The notes: generated from the letters alone by a model not told the origin. 64,000 bases of DNA from Sphingobacterium corticibacterium (GCF_004208525.1 NZ_SGIT01000002.1:434001-498000); one strand, 5' to 3'. Positions 1 to 8,895 are shown, counted from the first letter of the stretch. Numbers and translations: made by a program.

Positions 1-838
1 TTAAACTTAGATTGCCGTCATTAGCCCCCATCAGGTAAGCTCCAATCTTCTGGCTACCATTAAATTTGTTGAGGGCTAGCTTTCCCAAATAAAAATCATC
101 CGTTCCTCCGGCTCCTTCAACTTTTCCAAACATCCCTTTTTTAGCATCCTCCTTCAATTTTACGTTGATAGTCTGTATACGCTCTCCATCGTCCACGCCC
201 GTCCGCTCGGTTTCTTCTGACTTCTTCTCGTATAGTTGTACTTTATCCACCATATCCGAACGGATGTTACGGGTTACGAGTGTCGGATCATCACCAAAAA
301 ATTCCTCTCCATCCACCAGTACCTTCTCTACCGTCTTTCCCTGGGCGGTTATTTTTCCATCGGCGTCTACCGAAATACCCGGTAGTACCTTTAATAAATC
401 TTCTACTTTCGCATTTTTTTCAACAACAAAACTCGACGCGTCATATTCTGTTGTATCTCCTTTTATGACGACGGGGATTCTGCCTGTCACGATAACTTCT
501 TCAAGAAGATGACTAATGCTGGTCAATTTGACATCGCCTAAATGCACATCCCCATCGTCTTCTATAGCCTTAAAATAATCGCCGTATTTAGGATAACTCA
601 CAATGAGCAAATAGGGAATGGTATCGGGTTTGAGCAATTTAAATCCGCCATTCTCCCCCGCTCTGGTATGTGCCACCAGAATAGAGTCTTTGGCCTGCAA
701 CAACATAATTGTCGCGTTCGTAAGCGAGGTTTGGTCATTTTCATCCAATACCTTACCGGTGATTTCCGTTTGTGCCTGTAAATGATTAAAACATAAGAGA
801 AGGGAGAATACAAAAAGTATGGCAGATAGTCTTTTCAT
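1..838 (-). CDS. TonB-dependent receptor-like outer membrane beta-barrel protein, N-terminal part (runs off the left edge)
   Basis: Reading leftwards from the ATG at 838, 279 codons are open up to the edge. Residues 1-23 form a signal peptide ending LQAQ. Residues 24-110 are a carboxypeptidase-regulatory-like domain (starting TEITGKVLDEND). Then comes a plug-like region with VEDLLKVLPGISVDADG and VEKVLVDGEEFFGDDP, typical of the Bacteroidota outer-membrane beta-barrel family whose members resemble TonB receptors. The barrel and C-terminus lie outside the window, so the substrate cannot be judged. It is divergent from the M20 peptidase gene, with about 150 bp of AT-rich DNA between them. Confidence 0.88.
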   Translation of the reverse strand, partial: MKRLSAILFVFSLLLCFNHLQAQTEITGKVLDENDQTSLTNATIMLLQAKDSILVAHTRAGENGGFKLLKPDTIPYLLIVSYPKYGDYFKAIEDDGDVHLGDVKLTSISHLLEEVIVTGRIPVVIKGDTTEYDASSFVVEKNAKVEDLLKVLPGISVDADGKITAQGKTVEKVLVDGEEFFGDDPTLVTRNIRSDMVDKVQLYEKKSEETERTGVDDGERIQTINVKLKEDAKKGMFGKVEGAGGTDDFYLGKLALNKFNGSQKIGAYLMGANDGNLSL

Positions 839-972
839 TAAATTGGTAGCTAAAATTCACAAACTAAAGTTTATGCGAAAATATATATAATTATATCACA
901 ATTCATACTTTTTCGAAATCTTTTGCATTTTTTAACATCTACCGATTACATCTTCCGTTTCGAAAAAATCGG

Positions 973-980
973 TAACTTTG
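973..980 (+). promoter_or_regulatory. Bacteroidota -7 promoter box (TAACTTTG) of the M20 peptidase gene
   Basis: TAACTTTG matches the TAnnTTTG consensus. It ends 15 bp before the ATG at 996, so the mRNA leader would be only about 9-10 nt. No convincing -33 TTG is seen at the usual 19-21 bp upstream. Confidence 0.55.
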
Positions 981-995
981 TAAAAACACAACATT

Positions 996-2366
996 ATGCT
1001 GACAGTAAAAGAATATGTCCAATCCAATAAGGATAGATTTTTAGAAGAATTATTCATATTATTACGTTTCCCATCCATAAGTGCCGATTCTAAATACAAA
1101 GAAGACATTGTGAAAACGGCCAACTTTGTTGCTGATAAGTTGAAAGAGGCCGGTGCGGATGAAGTAGAAGTTTGCCCAACGGCAGGAAACCCAATTGTTT
1201 ACGGCGAAAAAATTGTAGACCCATCTCTTCCTACAGTTTTGGTATACGGACATTACGACGTGCAACCTGCCGATCCCTTGGAGCTATGGGATACTCCACC
1301 GTTTGAACCTACTATCCGCGATGGTAAAATTTACGCAAGAGGAGCCGCAGATGACAAGGGGCAATTCTATATGCATATCAAGGCATTTGAATATATGATG
1401 AAAAACAACGCCTTGGCCTGTAACATCAAATTTATGATCGAGGGTGAAGAGGAAGTAGGCTCTGCCAATTTAGGAACTTTTGTCAAAGAGAATAAAGCGC
1501 GTTTAAAAAATGATGTTATTGTCATCTCCGACACATCGATGATCAGCTTGGAACAACCTTCGCTGGAAACAGGGTTGCGAGGGCTTTCTTATGTCGAAGT
1601 AGAAGTAACCGGACCAAACCGCGACCTGCATTCGGGTGTGTATGGTGGAGCTGTGGCTAATCCCGCAACCATCCTTGCCAAACTGATCGCATCTTTGCAC
1701 GATGAAAACAACCATATTGCCATTCCCGGATTTTATGATGATGTGGTAGAATTAAGTCAAGAAGAAAGGGAAGCATTGAACAAAGCTCCGTTCGACATTG
1801 ACGAATACAAAGCGGATCTAGGCGTTGAGGAACTCTGGGGAGAAAAGGGCTACACCCCGATTGAACACACAGGGATCCGCCCGACATTAGAAGTAAATGG
1901 TATTTGGGGCGGTTATATCGGAGAAGGAGCGAAAACTGTATTGCCCGCTAAAGCTTACGCTAAAATATCCATGCGATTGGTTCCCAATCAAAATTCAGAA
2001 CGGATTACCCATCTCTTCAAAAAACATTTTGAAGAGATTGCTCCTGCATACGTTAAGGTAGTCGTAACACCACATCACGGGGGCGAACCGGTCGTAACAC
2101 CAACCGATAGCATGGCTTATCAGGCAGCCGAGAGAGCACTGGAAGAGGCATTCCATAAAAAACCTATCCCCACACGCGGCGGAGGTTCTATCCCAATCGT
2201 TGCACTGTTTGAGAAAGAGCTGAATGTAAAGACGGTATTGTTGGGCTTTGGGCTTGACAGCGATAATCTACACTCACCAAACGAAAAATACGGCATAGAG
2301 AACTACCTGAAAGGTATCGAAACAATTCCGTTATTCTTCAAATATTATGCGGAATTAAATAAATAA
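996..2366 (+). CDS. M20 family metallo-dipeptidase (CNDP-like)
   Basis: The 456-residue protein is the usual length for M20 dipeptidases. Metal-ligand motifs occur in order: GHYDVQPAD with the first His near residue 85, GAADDKGQ with the bridging Asp near 117, EGEEEVGS with the catalytic and ligand Glu pair near 150, DTS near 178, and a C-terminal LHSPNE His near 428. The dimerisation (lid) domain occupies roughly residues 190-350. There is no signal peptide, so it probably hydrolyses dipeptides or short peptides in the cytoplasm using two zinc or manganese ions. The ATG at 996 is supported by the promoter box just upstream. Exact substrate is unknown. Confidence 0.93.
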   Translation: MLTVKEYVQSNKDRFLEELFILLRFPSISADSKYKEDIVKTANFVADKLKEAGADEVEVCPTAGNPIVYGEKIVDPSLPTVLVYGHYDVQPADPLELWDTPPFEPTIRDGKIYARGAADDKGQFYMHIKAFEYMMKNNALACNIKFMIEGEEEVGSANLGTFVKENKARLKNDVIVISDTSMISLEQPSLETGLRGLSYVEVEVTGPNRDLHSGVYGGAVANPATILAKLIASLHDENNHIAIPGFYDDVVELSQEEREALNKAPFDIDEYKADLGVEELWGEKGYTPIEHTGIRPTLEVNGIWGGYIGEGAKTVLPAKAYAKISMRLVPNQNSERITHLFKKHFEEIAPAYVKVVVTPHHGGEPVVTPTDSMAYQAAERALEEAFHKKPIPTRGGGSIPIVALFEKELNVKTVLLGFGLDSDNLHSPNEKYGIENYLKGIETIPLFFKYYAELNK

Positions 2367-2378
2367 TAGATTATAATT

Positions 2379-2406
2379 GTAGAGACGCAATATATTGCGT
2401 CTCTAC
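2379..2406. repeat. Perfect 28-bp palindrome between the peptidase and plsC
   Basis: The half-site GTAGAGACGCAATA is followed directly by its exact reverse complement. It starts 12 bp after the peptidase stop and ends 9 bp before the plsC ATG. No second copy was seen in the window. There is no T-run after it, so it is not a classical terminator, although the transcript would fold into a tight hairpin. Confidence 0.85.
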
Positions 2407-2415
2407 CTTTTAAAT

Positions 2416-3156
2416 ATGACCAGACTCTTAAGAAAGATACATCTTTATGCCTATTTTGCTGCTGTTCTATTCTTCTTTTCCCTAGGCTATCCGTTTCTAT
2501 TTTATTATGCCCGAAATCCCCAAAAGAATTATAAAAAATTGGTATCTTTTCGGAGATGGATAAGTTTAGCCGGAATGTATGCTGTTGGCATCCAAATCCA
2601 CGTAGAATATGAAACACCTATTGACTGGTCCAAAAATTATGTCCTTTGTGCCAACCACACTTCGTTTCTCGACATCACCATTTTAAATTATCTGTGTCAA
2701 TCCCCTTTTTCCTTTATGGGAAAAATAGAACTTCTAAAAAATCCGGTCACGCGTATATTCTTTCAGACTATCGATATACCTGTCAAAAGAGACAGTAAAA
2801 TATCAGCCTTTAAAGCCTACAAGAGGGCGCTGGAACTCCTTCAAGAGGGAAAATCATTGGCTATCTTCCCAGAGGGTAGAATTGACGACGATTATCCTCC
2901 ACTTTTACATCGTTTTAAGTCCGGTGCTTTCCGAATGGCCTATGAAAATAAAACCCCTATCCTTCCTGTTGTTATTCAAGATGCGTGGCAAATATTATGG
3001 GATGATGGGAAAACTTACGGGGCAAAACCGGGTGTCATCCATGTCAAAGTACTCGCTCCCATTGCTCCGAATGCAGCAGGTGGTGAAGCCTTCAGTTCGT
3101 TGGAAGCCGAGGTCTATTACAAAATGAAGGAAGCATGGAACACCTGTAATAAATAA
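2416..3156 (+). CDS. plsC: 1-acyl-sn-glycerol-3-phosphate acyltransferase (PlsC-type)
   Basis: The 246-residue protein begins with a hydrophobic segment (about residues 12-35). It then carries acyltransferase motif I NHTSFLD (NHx4D, near residue 79) and the phosphate-binding FPEGR motif (near 152). These define the PlsC/LPLAT family, which acylates lysophosphatidic acid at the inner membrane to make phosphatidic acid. An in-frame TTG at 2395 would extend the protein by 7 residues but lies inside the 28-bp palindrome, so the ATG at 2416 is preferred. It is probably co-transcribed with the ABC ATPase gene 35 bp downstream. Confidence 0.88.
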   Translation: MTRLLRKIHLYAYFAAVLFFFSLGYPFLFYYARNPQKNYKKLVSFRRWISLAGMYAVGIQIHVEYETPIDWSKNYVLCANHTSFLDITILNYLCQSPFSFMGKIELLKNPVTRIFFQTIDIPVKRDSKISAFKAYKRALELLQEGKSLAIFPEGRIDDDYPPLLHRFKSGAFRMAYENKTPILPVVIQDAWQILWDDGKTYGAKPGVIHVKVLAPIAPNAAGGEAFSSLEAEVYYKMKEAWNTCNK

Positions 3157-3191
3157 ATTTTGTATCTTATCCCCACTTTAACGCGAAAGGC

Positions 3192-3950
3192 ATGGAAGAG
3201 CATTACTTAATTCAGATAGAAGATATAGGAAGAGAATACGTCATCGGAGCAGAAAGGATACATGCGCTAAAGTCGGTATCCCTAAACATAAAAAAGGGAG
3301 AATTTGTTGCGCTTATGGGACCATCTGGTTCAGGTAAATCTACCTTGATGAATATTTTAGGCTGCCTTGATACACCAACTAAAGGACAGTATATACTGAA
3401 CAACATTAACGTCTCCGAGATGAGTGAGAACGAACTGGCAGAAGTTCGTAACAAAGAAATTGGTTTTGTTTTTCAAACATTCAACCTTTTGCCAAAAAAT
3501 TCGGCCTTAGAAAACGTGGCACTCCCCTTAATTTATGCCGGCTACAGTAAAAAAATACGGGAGGAAAAAGCATTACAGGCACTGGAAAACGTCGGGTTGG
3601 GAAATCGTGTAGATCATAAACCCAACGAGCTATCCGGCGGTCAACGACAGCGTGTGGCCGTAGCGCGCGCGCTCATTAATGATCCTTCCATTATTTTAGC
3701 AGACGAACCTACTGGAAATCTAGACACAAAAACATCCATTGAAATCATGGGATTGATGGAAGATATACATTCGAGAGGTAATACTATTATATTGGTCACC
3801 CACGAAGAAGATATTGCACAACATGCCCATCGAATCGTGCGTATGCGCGACGGATTAATCGAGGATGACTACCCCAATCCCGATATCAAATCTGTACACC
3901 CCAGACTTGATGCACTTAAAGAAAAAGGCTCTGATTTTGAAAACATATAA
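3192..3950 (+). CDS. ABC transporter ATP-binding protein, LolD/MacB-like
   Basis: The 252-residue ATPase has Walker [10 protein letters not shown] (near residue 43), Q-loop VFQTFNLLP, signature [15 protein letters not shown], Walker [12 protein letters not shown] and H-loop VTHEED. The FQTFNLLP and DEPTGNLD wording is typical of the LolD/MacB/FtsE group, which works with FtsX-like permeases in lipoprotein release, efflux or macrolide export. No permease gene is next to it, so the partner must be elsewhere. The C-terminal tail (about residues 230-252) is longer than in LolD. A second, different ATPase of the same group lies at 27438-28091. Confidence 0.9.
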   Translation: MEEHYLIQIEDIGREYVIGAERIHALKSVSLNIKKGEFVALMGPSGSGKSTLMNILGCLDTPTKGQYILNNINVSEMSENELAEVRNKEIGFVFQTFNLLPKNSALENVALPLIYAGYSKKIREEKALQALENVGLGNRVDHKPNELSGGQRQRVAVARALINDPSIILADEPTGNLDTKTSIEIMGLMEDIHSRGNTIILVTHEEDIAQHAHRIVRMRDGLIEDDYPNPDIKSVHPRLDALKEKGSDFENI

Positions 3951-4010
3951 TTTTATAAAGCTGTAACACAACAGATTACATCAAAACAAATTTAATAACA
4001 ATCGTCTGAC

Positions 4011-4040
4011 TTGATTTAGTGGATAATAATGTTATTTTTG
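4011..4040 (+). promoter_or_regulatory. Bacteroidota promoter TTG-N19-TATTTTTG for the DUF2795 gene
   Basis: The -33 element TTG (4011-4013) is separated by 19 bp from the -7 element TATTTTTG (4033-4040). This is the canonical Bacteroidota spacing. It predicts a start of transcription near 4047, about 27 nt before the ATG at 4074. Confidence 0.7.
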
Positions 4041-4073
4041 CGAAAAAAAGGATTTCACTAAAATAGTAGATAT

Positions 4074-4295
4074 ATGTATTGGACACTAGAACTTGCTTCA
4101 CATTTGGAAGACGCACCATGGCCAGCAACTAAGGATGAGTTAATTGACTATGGTATTCGTTCGGGGGCTCCAGTTGAGGTTATTGAAAACCTGCAAGCGC
4201 TGGAGGATGATGGAGAGCCTTACGAAAACATCGAGGAGATTTGGCCAGACTATCCAACAAAAGACGATTTCTTCTTTAACGAAGACGAATATTAA
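4074..4295 (+). CDS. DUF2795 family small acidic protein
   Basis: This 73-residue acidic protein starts MYWTLELASHLEDAPWPATKDELIDYGIR. The segment around PWPATKDELIDYGIRSGAP and the helix VIENLQALEDDGEPY match the DUF2795 family, conserved across Bacteroidota, where it is usually a single small cytosolic protein of unknown role. The tail after residue 55 is rich in Asp, Glu and Phe. It has its own promoter and a hairpin just after the stop, so it is probably monocistronic. Confidence 0.85.
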   Translation: MYWTLELASHLEDAPWPATKDELIDYGIRSGAPVEVIENLQALEDDGEPYENIEEIWPDYPTKDDFFFNEDEY

Positions 4296-4296
4296 A

Positions 4297-4325
4297 AAAG
4301 AGAAGGTATTAATCCTTCTCTTTGA
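4297..4325 (+). terminator. Hairpin after the DUF2795 gene
   Basis: The 10-bp perfect stem AAAGAGAAGG/CCTTCTCTTT has a 7-nt loop. The three T residues are part of the stem and are followed by GAAAA, so it is a weak or atypical terminator. Confidence 0.5.
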
Positions 4326-4358
4326 AAAGCTGTCTTATTTCCATAAAGTAAGCTTTTT

Positions 4359-4814
4359 ATGTTAAAAATATTATCAAGTTTTCTTCTCTTCTGTTCCGTC
4401 GTACACGTTACAGCACAAACCACTGAAACGTCCACGCAAGACGATATTAAACGTATTAAAGATTTTATCGCGGACATAGCGGACGAAGCACTACGCCCGG
4501 ACATCATTCTGAGCAGACATGTATTGTTGGAGCAGACAGAAACAGATGAAGAATACGACTATCTGGAAGCTAGTATAGAAGAAATACGCATCAATCTCCA
4601 ACCCAAAAACCTTGATGAAATAACCTATATTCCTTTCCAAGCATTATCTAGGCGAGAAACTCGTGATATCGACCCTGAGGGAAAACCAACAGATAAAATA
4701 TATTTTTTACATTACCGCAAGCGTCAAATGCTTGCCGTTTATATCGCACAGGATAAAATCGCGTCGTTTACCCTCGTATCTAAAGGAGATAAAGCACACT
4801 TTGTCACGTATTAA
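4359..4814 (+). CDS. Small secreted protein of unknown function
   Basis: The 151-residue protein has a signal peptide (about residues 1-19, cleavage after VTA-Q). The mature part is predicted alpha/beta with no Cys and an acidic first half (DDIKRIKDFIADIADEALRPD). The C-terminal half has alternating hydrophobic strands (KIYFLHYRKRQMLAVYIAQDKIASFTLV). I do not recognise the family. It lies between DUF2795 and the trp leader on the same strand. Export to the periplasm is the only supported inference. Confidence 0.7.
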   Translation: MLKILSSFLLFCSVVHVTAQTTETSTQDDIKRIKDFIADIADEALRPDIILSRHVLLEQTETDEEYDYLEASIEEIRINLQPKNLDEITYIPFQALSRRETRDIDPEGKPTDKIYFLHYRKRQMLAVYIAQDKIASFTLVSKGDKAHFVTY

Positions 4815-4897
4815 AGGAACCTATAACATCTTTTTTCATAATTTTTCTTGCATTTTATTAACAAATATTAGACATTTGCTATTGTATAGTAACAAAA

Positions 4898-4945
4898 ATG
4901 AAACTGAACAATGTAAATAGAGCTTGGTGGTGGCACAACAGTTAA
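4898..4945 (+). CDS. trpL: trp operon leader peptide with three consecutive Trp codons
   Basis: ATG AAA CTG AAC AAT GTA AAT AGA GCT TGG TGG TGG CAC AAC AGT TAA encodes MKLNNVNRAWWWHNS. Three adjacent Trp codons in a 15-codon frame, 100 bp before trpD and followed by a strong terminator, are the hallmark of ribosome-mediated transcription attenuation. When Trp-tRNA is scarce the ribosome would stall at the TGG run. The peptide itself is probably not functional. Confidence 0.88.
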   Translation: MKLNNVNRAWWWHNS

Positions 4946-5027
4946 TGTTGTGGCAAAAACCTATTGCTTGAAATTTTTACATCAAAAAATAGTGGGCTTG
5001 CCTAAAGATTAGGCAAGCCTTTTTTTA
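4934..5027 (+). promoter_or_regulatory. trp attenuator: leader hairpin, possible antiterminator and rho-independent terminator
   Basis: An early hairpin pairs CACAAC (4934-4939) with GTTGTG (4947-4952), overlapping the end of trpL. The terminator is GGCTTGCCTAA (4995-5005), loop AGA, TTAGGCAAGCC (5009-5019), then a run of seven T. GGCAA (4952-4956) can pair with TTGCC (4998-5002) of the terminator's 5' arm, giving a plausible antiterminator if the ribosome stalls at the Trp codons. The first and third structures are seen directly; the switch itself is inferred. Confidence 0.8.
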
Positions 5028-5047
5028 TAGACTTTGTTTTGCATGAT

Positions 5048-6037
5048 ATGAAAGAAATACTAGCTCATTTATTTGAGTATAAAACATTCACGACGGAAGA
5101 AGCATATACTATTCTTACGAATATCGCAACTGGAAAATATGACTCCCATCAAATAGCGGCCTTTATGACGACCTATGGTATGCGCAGTATTCGGGTAGAG
5201 GAGCTTAGCGGCTTTCGAAACGCGATGTATGATCTTTGTCTTAAGGTAGAATTCCCAGGGTATGACTTGATTGATTTATGCGGCACCGGCGGAGACGGCA
5301 AAAACACGTTTAATATTTCCACATTGGCATCCTTTGTTGTCGCGGGAGCGGGTTATCACGTAGCAAAGCACGGCAATGTCGGTGTTTCTTCTGGATGTGG
5401 TTCTTCCAATGTAATGGAATATCTGGGTTATACATTCACCAACAACCGTGATGAATTACAACGCCAATTGGATGAAGCTGGTATCTGTTTTTTACATGCC
5501 CCTCTTTTTCACCCGGCAATGAAAACTGTCGCACCGATTAGACGGGCCCTAGGCGTTAAAACATTCTTCAATATGTTGGGGCCACTTACCAATCCTACCA
5601 ACCCCAAATTCCAGGCTGTAGGTGTGTTTAGTCTAGAGCTCGCCCGATTATATAATTATCTTTATCAAAAAACATCCAAACAATATAGCGTTATCCATGC
5701 ATTGGATGGCTACGACGAAATATCGCTCACAGGCGATTTCAAAATTATCGATAATCAAGGGGAGAAATACGTGAAGGTAGAGGATCTGGGTTTTTCGCAG
5801 ATAGCTCCTGCTGATCTAGCTGGTGGAGACACCGTGGAAGAGGCGGCTGCTATCTTCCGTCGTATAATCAGCGGAGAGGGCAATGACAAACAGAATAATG
5901 TAGTGCTGACTAACGCTGCTTTTGCTATTAAAACCATACATCCCGAAAAAACATTTGGCGATTGTTATTACGAAGCGGAATCATCTTTGTTGGGAAAAAA
6001 AGCATTACAAAGTTTTCAAAAACTGGTCTCTGCATAA
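5048..6037 (+). CDS. trpD: Anthranilate phosphoribosyltransferase
   Basis: The 329-residue enzyme transfers phosphoribosyl from PRPP to anthranilate, the second step from chorismate to tryptophan. Diagnostic motifs are the glycine-rich CGTGGDGKNTFNIST (near residue 75), KHGNVGVSSGCGSSNVMEYLG (near 105), the anthranilate-binding arginine in HPAMKTVAPIRRALGVKTFFNMLGPLTNP, and HALDGYDEISL. It lacks any fused TrpG domain. The start is the ATG at 5048 rather than the in-frame TTG at 5039. It follows the attenuator and ends 1 bp before the trpF ATG. Confidence 0.96.
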   Translation: MKEILAHLFEYKTFTTEEAYTILTNIATGKYDSHQIAAFMTTYGMRSIRVEELSGFRNAMYDLCLKVEFPGYDLIDLCGTGGDGKNTFNISTLASFVVAGAGYHVAKHGNVGVSSGCGSSNVMEYLGYTFTNNRDELQRQLDEAGICFLHAPLFHPAMKTVAPIRRALGVKTFFNMLGPLTNPTNPKFQAVGVFSLELARLYNYLYQKTSKQYSVIHALDGYDEISLTGDFKIIDNQGEKYVKVEDLGFSQIAPADLAGGDTVEEAAAIFRRIISGEGNDKQNNVVLTNAAFAIKTIHPEKTFGDCYYEAESSLLGKKALQSFQKLVSA

Positions 6038-6038
6038 C

Positions 6039-6659
6039 ATGAATCATTTAAAAATAAAAGTATGTGGTATGCGCGAACCAGCAAACATTCAAGCGCTCGC
6101 GTTGCTTCCCATCGACTATATGGGATTCATCTTTTATGAAAAATCCGCTCGTTATACGCCGAATCTTCCAAACATCTCTATTCCTGCTTCCATTAAAAAA
6201 ACGGGGGTATTTGTGAATGCAGAACAGGCCATGATCCATAAAAAAATTGCCCAAGGGCTACAAGCGGTCCAGCTACACGGACAAGAGTCCCCTATGTACT
6301 GCGAACAAGTAAAAACCCAACGTACAGAAATCATCAAAGCATTTGGAATTGACACGAGCACATCATGGGAAAGCCTTGCTCCTTATATGGGAATTGTCGA
6401 CTATTTTCTATTTGACACGAGTAGCCCCCAGCATGGCGGCACAGGTCGCTCTTTCAATTGGGAATTGTTAAAGGCTTATCCATATGACGTTCCCTATTTT
6501 TTAAGTGGTGGACTCGACCTCGTTAATATTCCAAATGCACTAGCGATTAAAGACGAACGTTTGATCGGTTTAGACATCAATTCGAAGTTTGAAGTAGAGC
6601 CAGGAATAAAAGATATCGACAAATTACAGAAAGCATTGAAAATAATCAGACATGAGTAA
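6039..6659 (+). CDS. trpF: Phosphoribosylanthranilate isomerase
   Basis: This 206-residue TIM-barrel enzyme performs the Amadori rearrangement of phosphoribosylanthranilate to CdRP. Visible are KVCGM with the catalytic Cys near residue 9, VQLHG, the catalytic Asp in [17 protein letters not shown], and the phosphate-binding SGG and [16 protein letters not shown]. The ATG at 6039 starts one base after the trpD stop; an upstream in-frame extension into trpD is discounted. Its last 8 bp overlap trpB, suggesting coupled translation. Its product is the TrpC substrate, yet trpC is not in this operon. Confidence 0.95.
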   Translation: MNHLKIKVCGMREPANIQALALLPIDYMGFIFYEKSARYTPNLPNISIPASIKKTGVFVNAEQAMIHKKIAQGLQAVQLHGQESPMYCEQVKTQRTEIIKAFGIDTSTSWESLAPYMGIVDYFLFDTSSPQHGGTGRSFNWELLKAYPYDVPYFLSGGLDLVNIPNALAIKDERLIGLDINSKFEVEPGIKDIDKLQKALKIIRHE

Positions 6660-7836
6660 ATATCAAGTAAACGAAAAAGGATATTATGGTCCATTTGGAG
6701 GTGCTTACATCCCGGAGATGTTGTATCCAAATGTAGAGGAGCTCCAAAAAAAATATCTGGAGATCATGCAAGAGGAGAGCTTTCAGCAAGAATTTCAAGA
6801 ATTGTTGAAAGACTATGTAGGACGTCCCTCCCCTTTGTATCTAGCCAAACGTTTATCCGCACGGTATGGCGCAAACATTTTTCTTAAACGTGAAGACCTC
6901 AATCACACCGGCGCACATAAAATCAATAATACGATCGGACAGATTCTCCTCGCCGAACGTCTAGGTAAAAAAAGAATCATCGCGGAAACCGGCGCAGGTC
7001 AACACGGTGTCGCTACGGCTACCGTGTGTGCACTAAAGGGACTAGAATGCGTTGTGTATATGGGCGAAATCGATATCCAGCGGCAAGCACCTAATGTGGC
7101 ACGTATGAAAATGATGGGCGCCACCGTCGTTGCTGCTCAATCGGGGAGCAAAACCTTGAAAGATGCAACCAATGAGGCTTTACGTGACTGGATAAATAAT
7201 CCAGTAGATACGCATTATATTATTGGTTCGGTAGTGGGTCCACATCCCTACCCCGATTTAGTAGCCCGCTTTCAGTCCATTATATCTGAAGAAACAAAAA
7301 AACAGCTTGCAGAAAAAACAGGCAATAGTCTACCGGACTATGTACTCGCCTGCGTAGGTGGAGGCTCGAATGCAGCGGGGATGTTCTACCATTTTCTAGC
7401 GGATGAGCAGGTACAACTTATCGCAGTGGAAGCTGCTGGGCATGGCGTAAATAGTGGTGAATCAGCCGCTACGACGGCTTTAGGAAAAGAGGGCGTGTTG
7501 CACGGAAGCCGCTCCATTCTTATGCAAACGGAAGACGGACAAGTCGTTGAGCCTTATTCTATATCCGCAGGATTAGATTATCCCGGTATTGGACCTCAAC
7601 ACGCTTGGCTGTATAAAAGTGGACGCGGAAAGTATGTCAGCATTACCGATGATGAAGCCATGGAAGCAGGGTTATTGCTCACCAAACTAGAAGGAATCAT
7701 ACCGGCAATAGAAAGCTCACATGCCTTAGCTTATCTGGAAAAGATGAAGTTTCAAGGAAATGAGAATGTCGTGATCTGTTTATCGGGTCGTGGCGACAAG
7801 GATTTGGACAACTATATGAAATATTTTGGATTTTAA
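6652..7836 (+). CDS. trpB: Tryptophan synthase beta chain
   Basis: This 394-residue PLP enzyme condenses indole and serine to tryptophan in an alpha2beta2 complex. Motifs: [12 protein letters not shown] at the N-terminus, the PLP-lysine motif HTGAHKINN (near residue 85), [17 protein letters not shown], the PLP phosphate-binding GGGSNAAG (near 235), and SGRGDKD at the C-terminus. Length and motifs match the TrpB1 type that works with TrpA, not the TrpB2 type. It overlaps trpF by 8 bp and is 5 bp from trpA. Confidence 0.97.
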   Translation: MSKYQVNEKGYYGPFGGAYIPEMLYPNVEELQKKYLEIMQEESFQQEFQELLKDYVGRPSPLYLAKRLSARYGANIFLKREDLNHTGAHKINNTIGQILLAERLGKKRIIAETGAGQHGVATATVCALKGLECVVYMGEIDIQRQAPNVARMKMMGATVVAAQSGSKTLKDATNEALRDWINNPVDTHYIIGSVVGPHPYPDLVARFQSIISEETKKQLAEKTGNSLPDYVLACVGGGSNAAGMFYHFLADEQVQLIAVEAAGHGVNSGESAATTALGKEGVLHGSRSILMQTEDGQVVEPYSISAGLDYPGIGPQHAWLYKSGRGKYVSITDDEAMEAGLLLTKLEGIIPAIESSHALAYLEKMKFQGNENVVICLSGRGDKDLDNYMKYFGF

Positions 7837-7841
7837 AAATC

Positions 7842-8615
7842 ATGCAAGTACAAGATATATTTAAAAAAGATACGTCAAAAGAACTGCTATCCATTTATTA
7901 TACGGCAGGATATCCGCATTTAGACAGTACGATGGCTATCGCTGAAAAATTAGAACAGGCAGGGGCAGACTTTCTGGAGATTGGCTTTCCCTATTCCGAT
8001 CCGGTAGCAGACGGGCCTGTTATTCAACACAGTTCGGAGGTAGCGCTAAAAAACGGCATGACACTCCCGCTGCTCTTTCAACAATTGGCAGCATTAAGAT
8101 CACGGGTGTCCATCCCTATTTTCCTGATGGGATACTTTAATACAGTCTTACAATACGGTGTTGAAAACTTCTGTAAATCTTGCCAGGAAGTAGGTGTGAA
8201 CGGCGCTATTATACCCGATTTGCCTATGTACGAATATGAAGAGCTTTATCAAGAGGTATTTGCGCAATACGGCATTAGTAATATCTTTTTGGTTACACCA
8301 CAAACCTCCGCGGAACGGATACGAAAAATAGACGCACTCTCCAATAGCTTTATTTACCTACTATCGTCTAATGCAACGACAGGTAAAAACTTGGAAGTCG
8401 GTGAACAAGCGGAACAATATTTTCAACGCTTGAAAGACATGAACTTAACCAATCCATTGGTAATAGGTTTTGGAATTTCGGATAAGGGTACTTTTCAGAA
8501 AGCTACAAACTACGCCAAAGGAGCCATTATTGGAAGTGCATTTGTCCGCTTATTGGCAGACGATAACTACATAGACAAAATAAACCCTTTTATCAAAAGT
8601 ATAAAAACCTCATAA
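7842..8615 (+). CDS. trpA: Tryptophan synthase alpha chain
   Basis: This 257-residue TIM-barrel subunit cleaves indole-3-glycerol phosphate and channels indole to TrpB. The catalytic Glu lies in LEIGFPYSDPVADGPVIQ (near residue 45) and the catalytic Asp in GAIIPDLPMYE (near 128). Phosphate-binding glycines occur in GFGISDKGT and GAIIGSAFV. It is the last gene of the operon and is followed within about 10 bp by a strong hairpin. Confidence 0.96.
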   Translation: MQVQDIFKKDTSKELLSIYYTAGYPHLDSTMAIAEKLEQAGADFLEIGFPYSDPVADGPVIQHSSEVALKNGMTLPLLFQQLAALRSRVSIPIFLMGYFNTVLQYGVENFCKSCQEVGVNGAIIPDLPMYEYEELYQEVFAQYGISNIFLVTPQTSAERIRKIDALSNSFIYLLSSNATTGKNLEVGEQAEQYFQRLKDMNLTNPLVIGFGISDKGTFQKATNYAKGAIIGSAFVRLLADDNYIDKINPFIKSIKTS

Positions 8616-8625
8616 GAGGTGTTTG

Positions 8626-8669
8626 TCTTTACGCCTGTCCTTATTTCACTGTTCGGACAGGCATAAAGA
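8626..8669. terminator. Terminator after trpA, shared with the convergent small gene
   Basis: Arms 8626-8640 and 8655-8669 form 15 bp with a single mismatch; GCCTGTCC/GGACAGGC is the GC-rich core and the loop is 14 nt. It lies between two convergent stop codons and can serve both strands. T-rich sequence follows on each side but no long T-run. Confidence 0.7.
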
Positions 8670-8678
8670 TAAAATTTC

Positions 8679-8789
8679 TTACAGCTCTTTTACATACCTG
8701 GAGTATACCTTAAAGATACCAACAGCTATGATCAAGAGTGATACTGCTAAAGAAAGAAGAACCCTAGGTTCGGACAGTAATTGCTCCAT
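8679..8789 (-). CDS. Putative 36-residue single-span membrane protein
   Basis: ATG at 8789 to TAA at 8679 encodes MEQLLSEPRVLLSLAVSLLI... with one clear transmembrane segment (residues 11-27) and a basic C-terminal tail (KVYSRYVKEL). It converges on trpA and ends 10 bp from the shared hairpin. Frame length alone is weak evidence. The hydrophobic/basic design and clean position between terminator and the next gene make a real small protein plausible. No function can be assigned. Confidence 0.4.
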   Translation of the reverse strand: MEQLLSEPRVLLSLAVSLLIIAVGIFKVYSRYVKEL

Positions 8790-8895
8790 ATCGATTAGTT
8801 TTATGATGTGATAAATTTAATATCTTCTTTACTTAAATACAATATCTTACAAAGATTTTTTTCCACACAACTTTTCAGAGATAAAATATCTTTTC

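Noticed and set aside
2395..2415. TTG start extending PlsC by 7 residues
   Set aside because: It falls inside the 28-bp palindrome, and the ATG at 2416 gives a normal PlsC start.
5922..6038. Extension of trpF upstream into trpD
   Set aside because: The ATG at 6039 directly follows the trpD stop and gives the standard KVCGM start at residue 8; the extension is unlike any TrpF.
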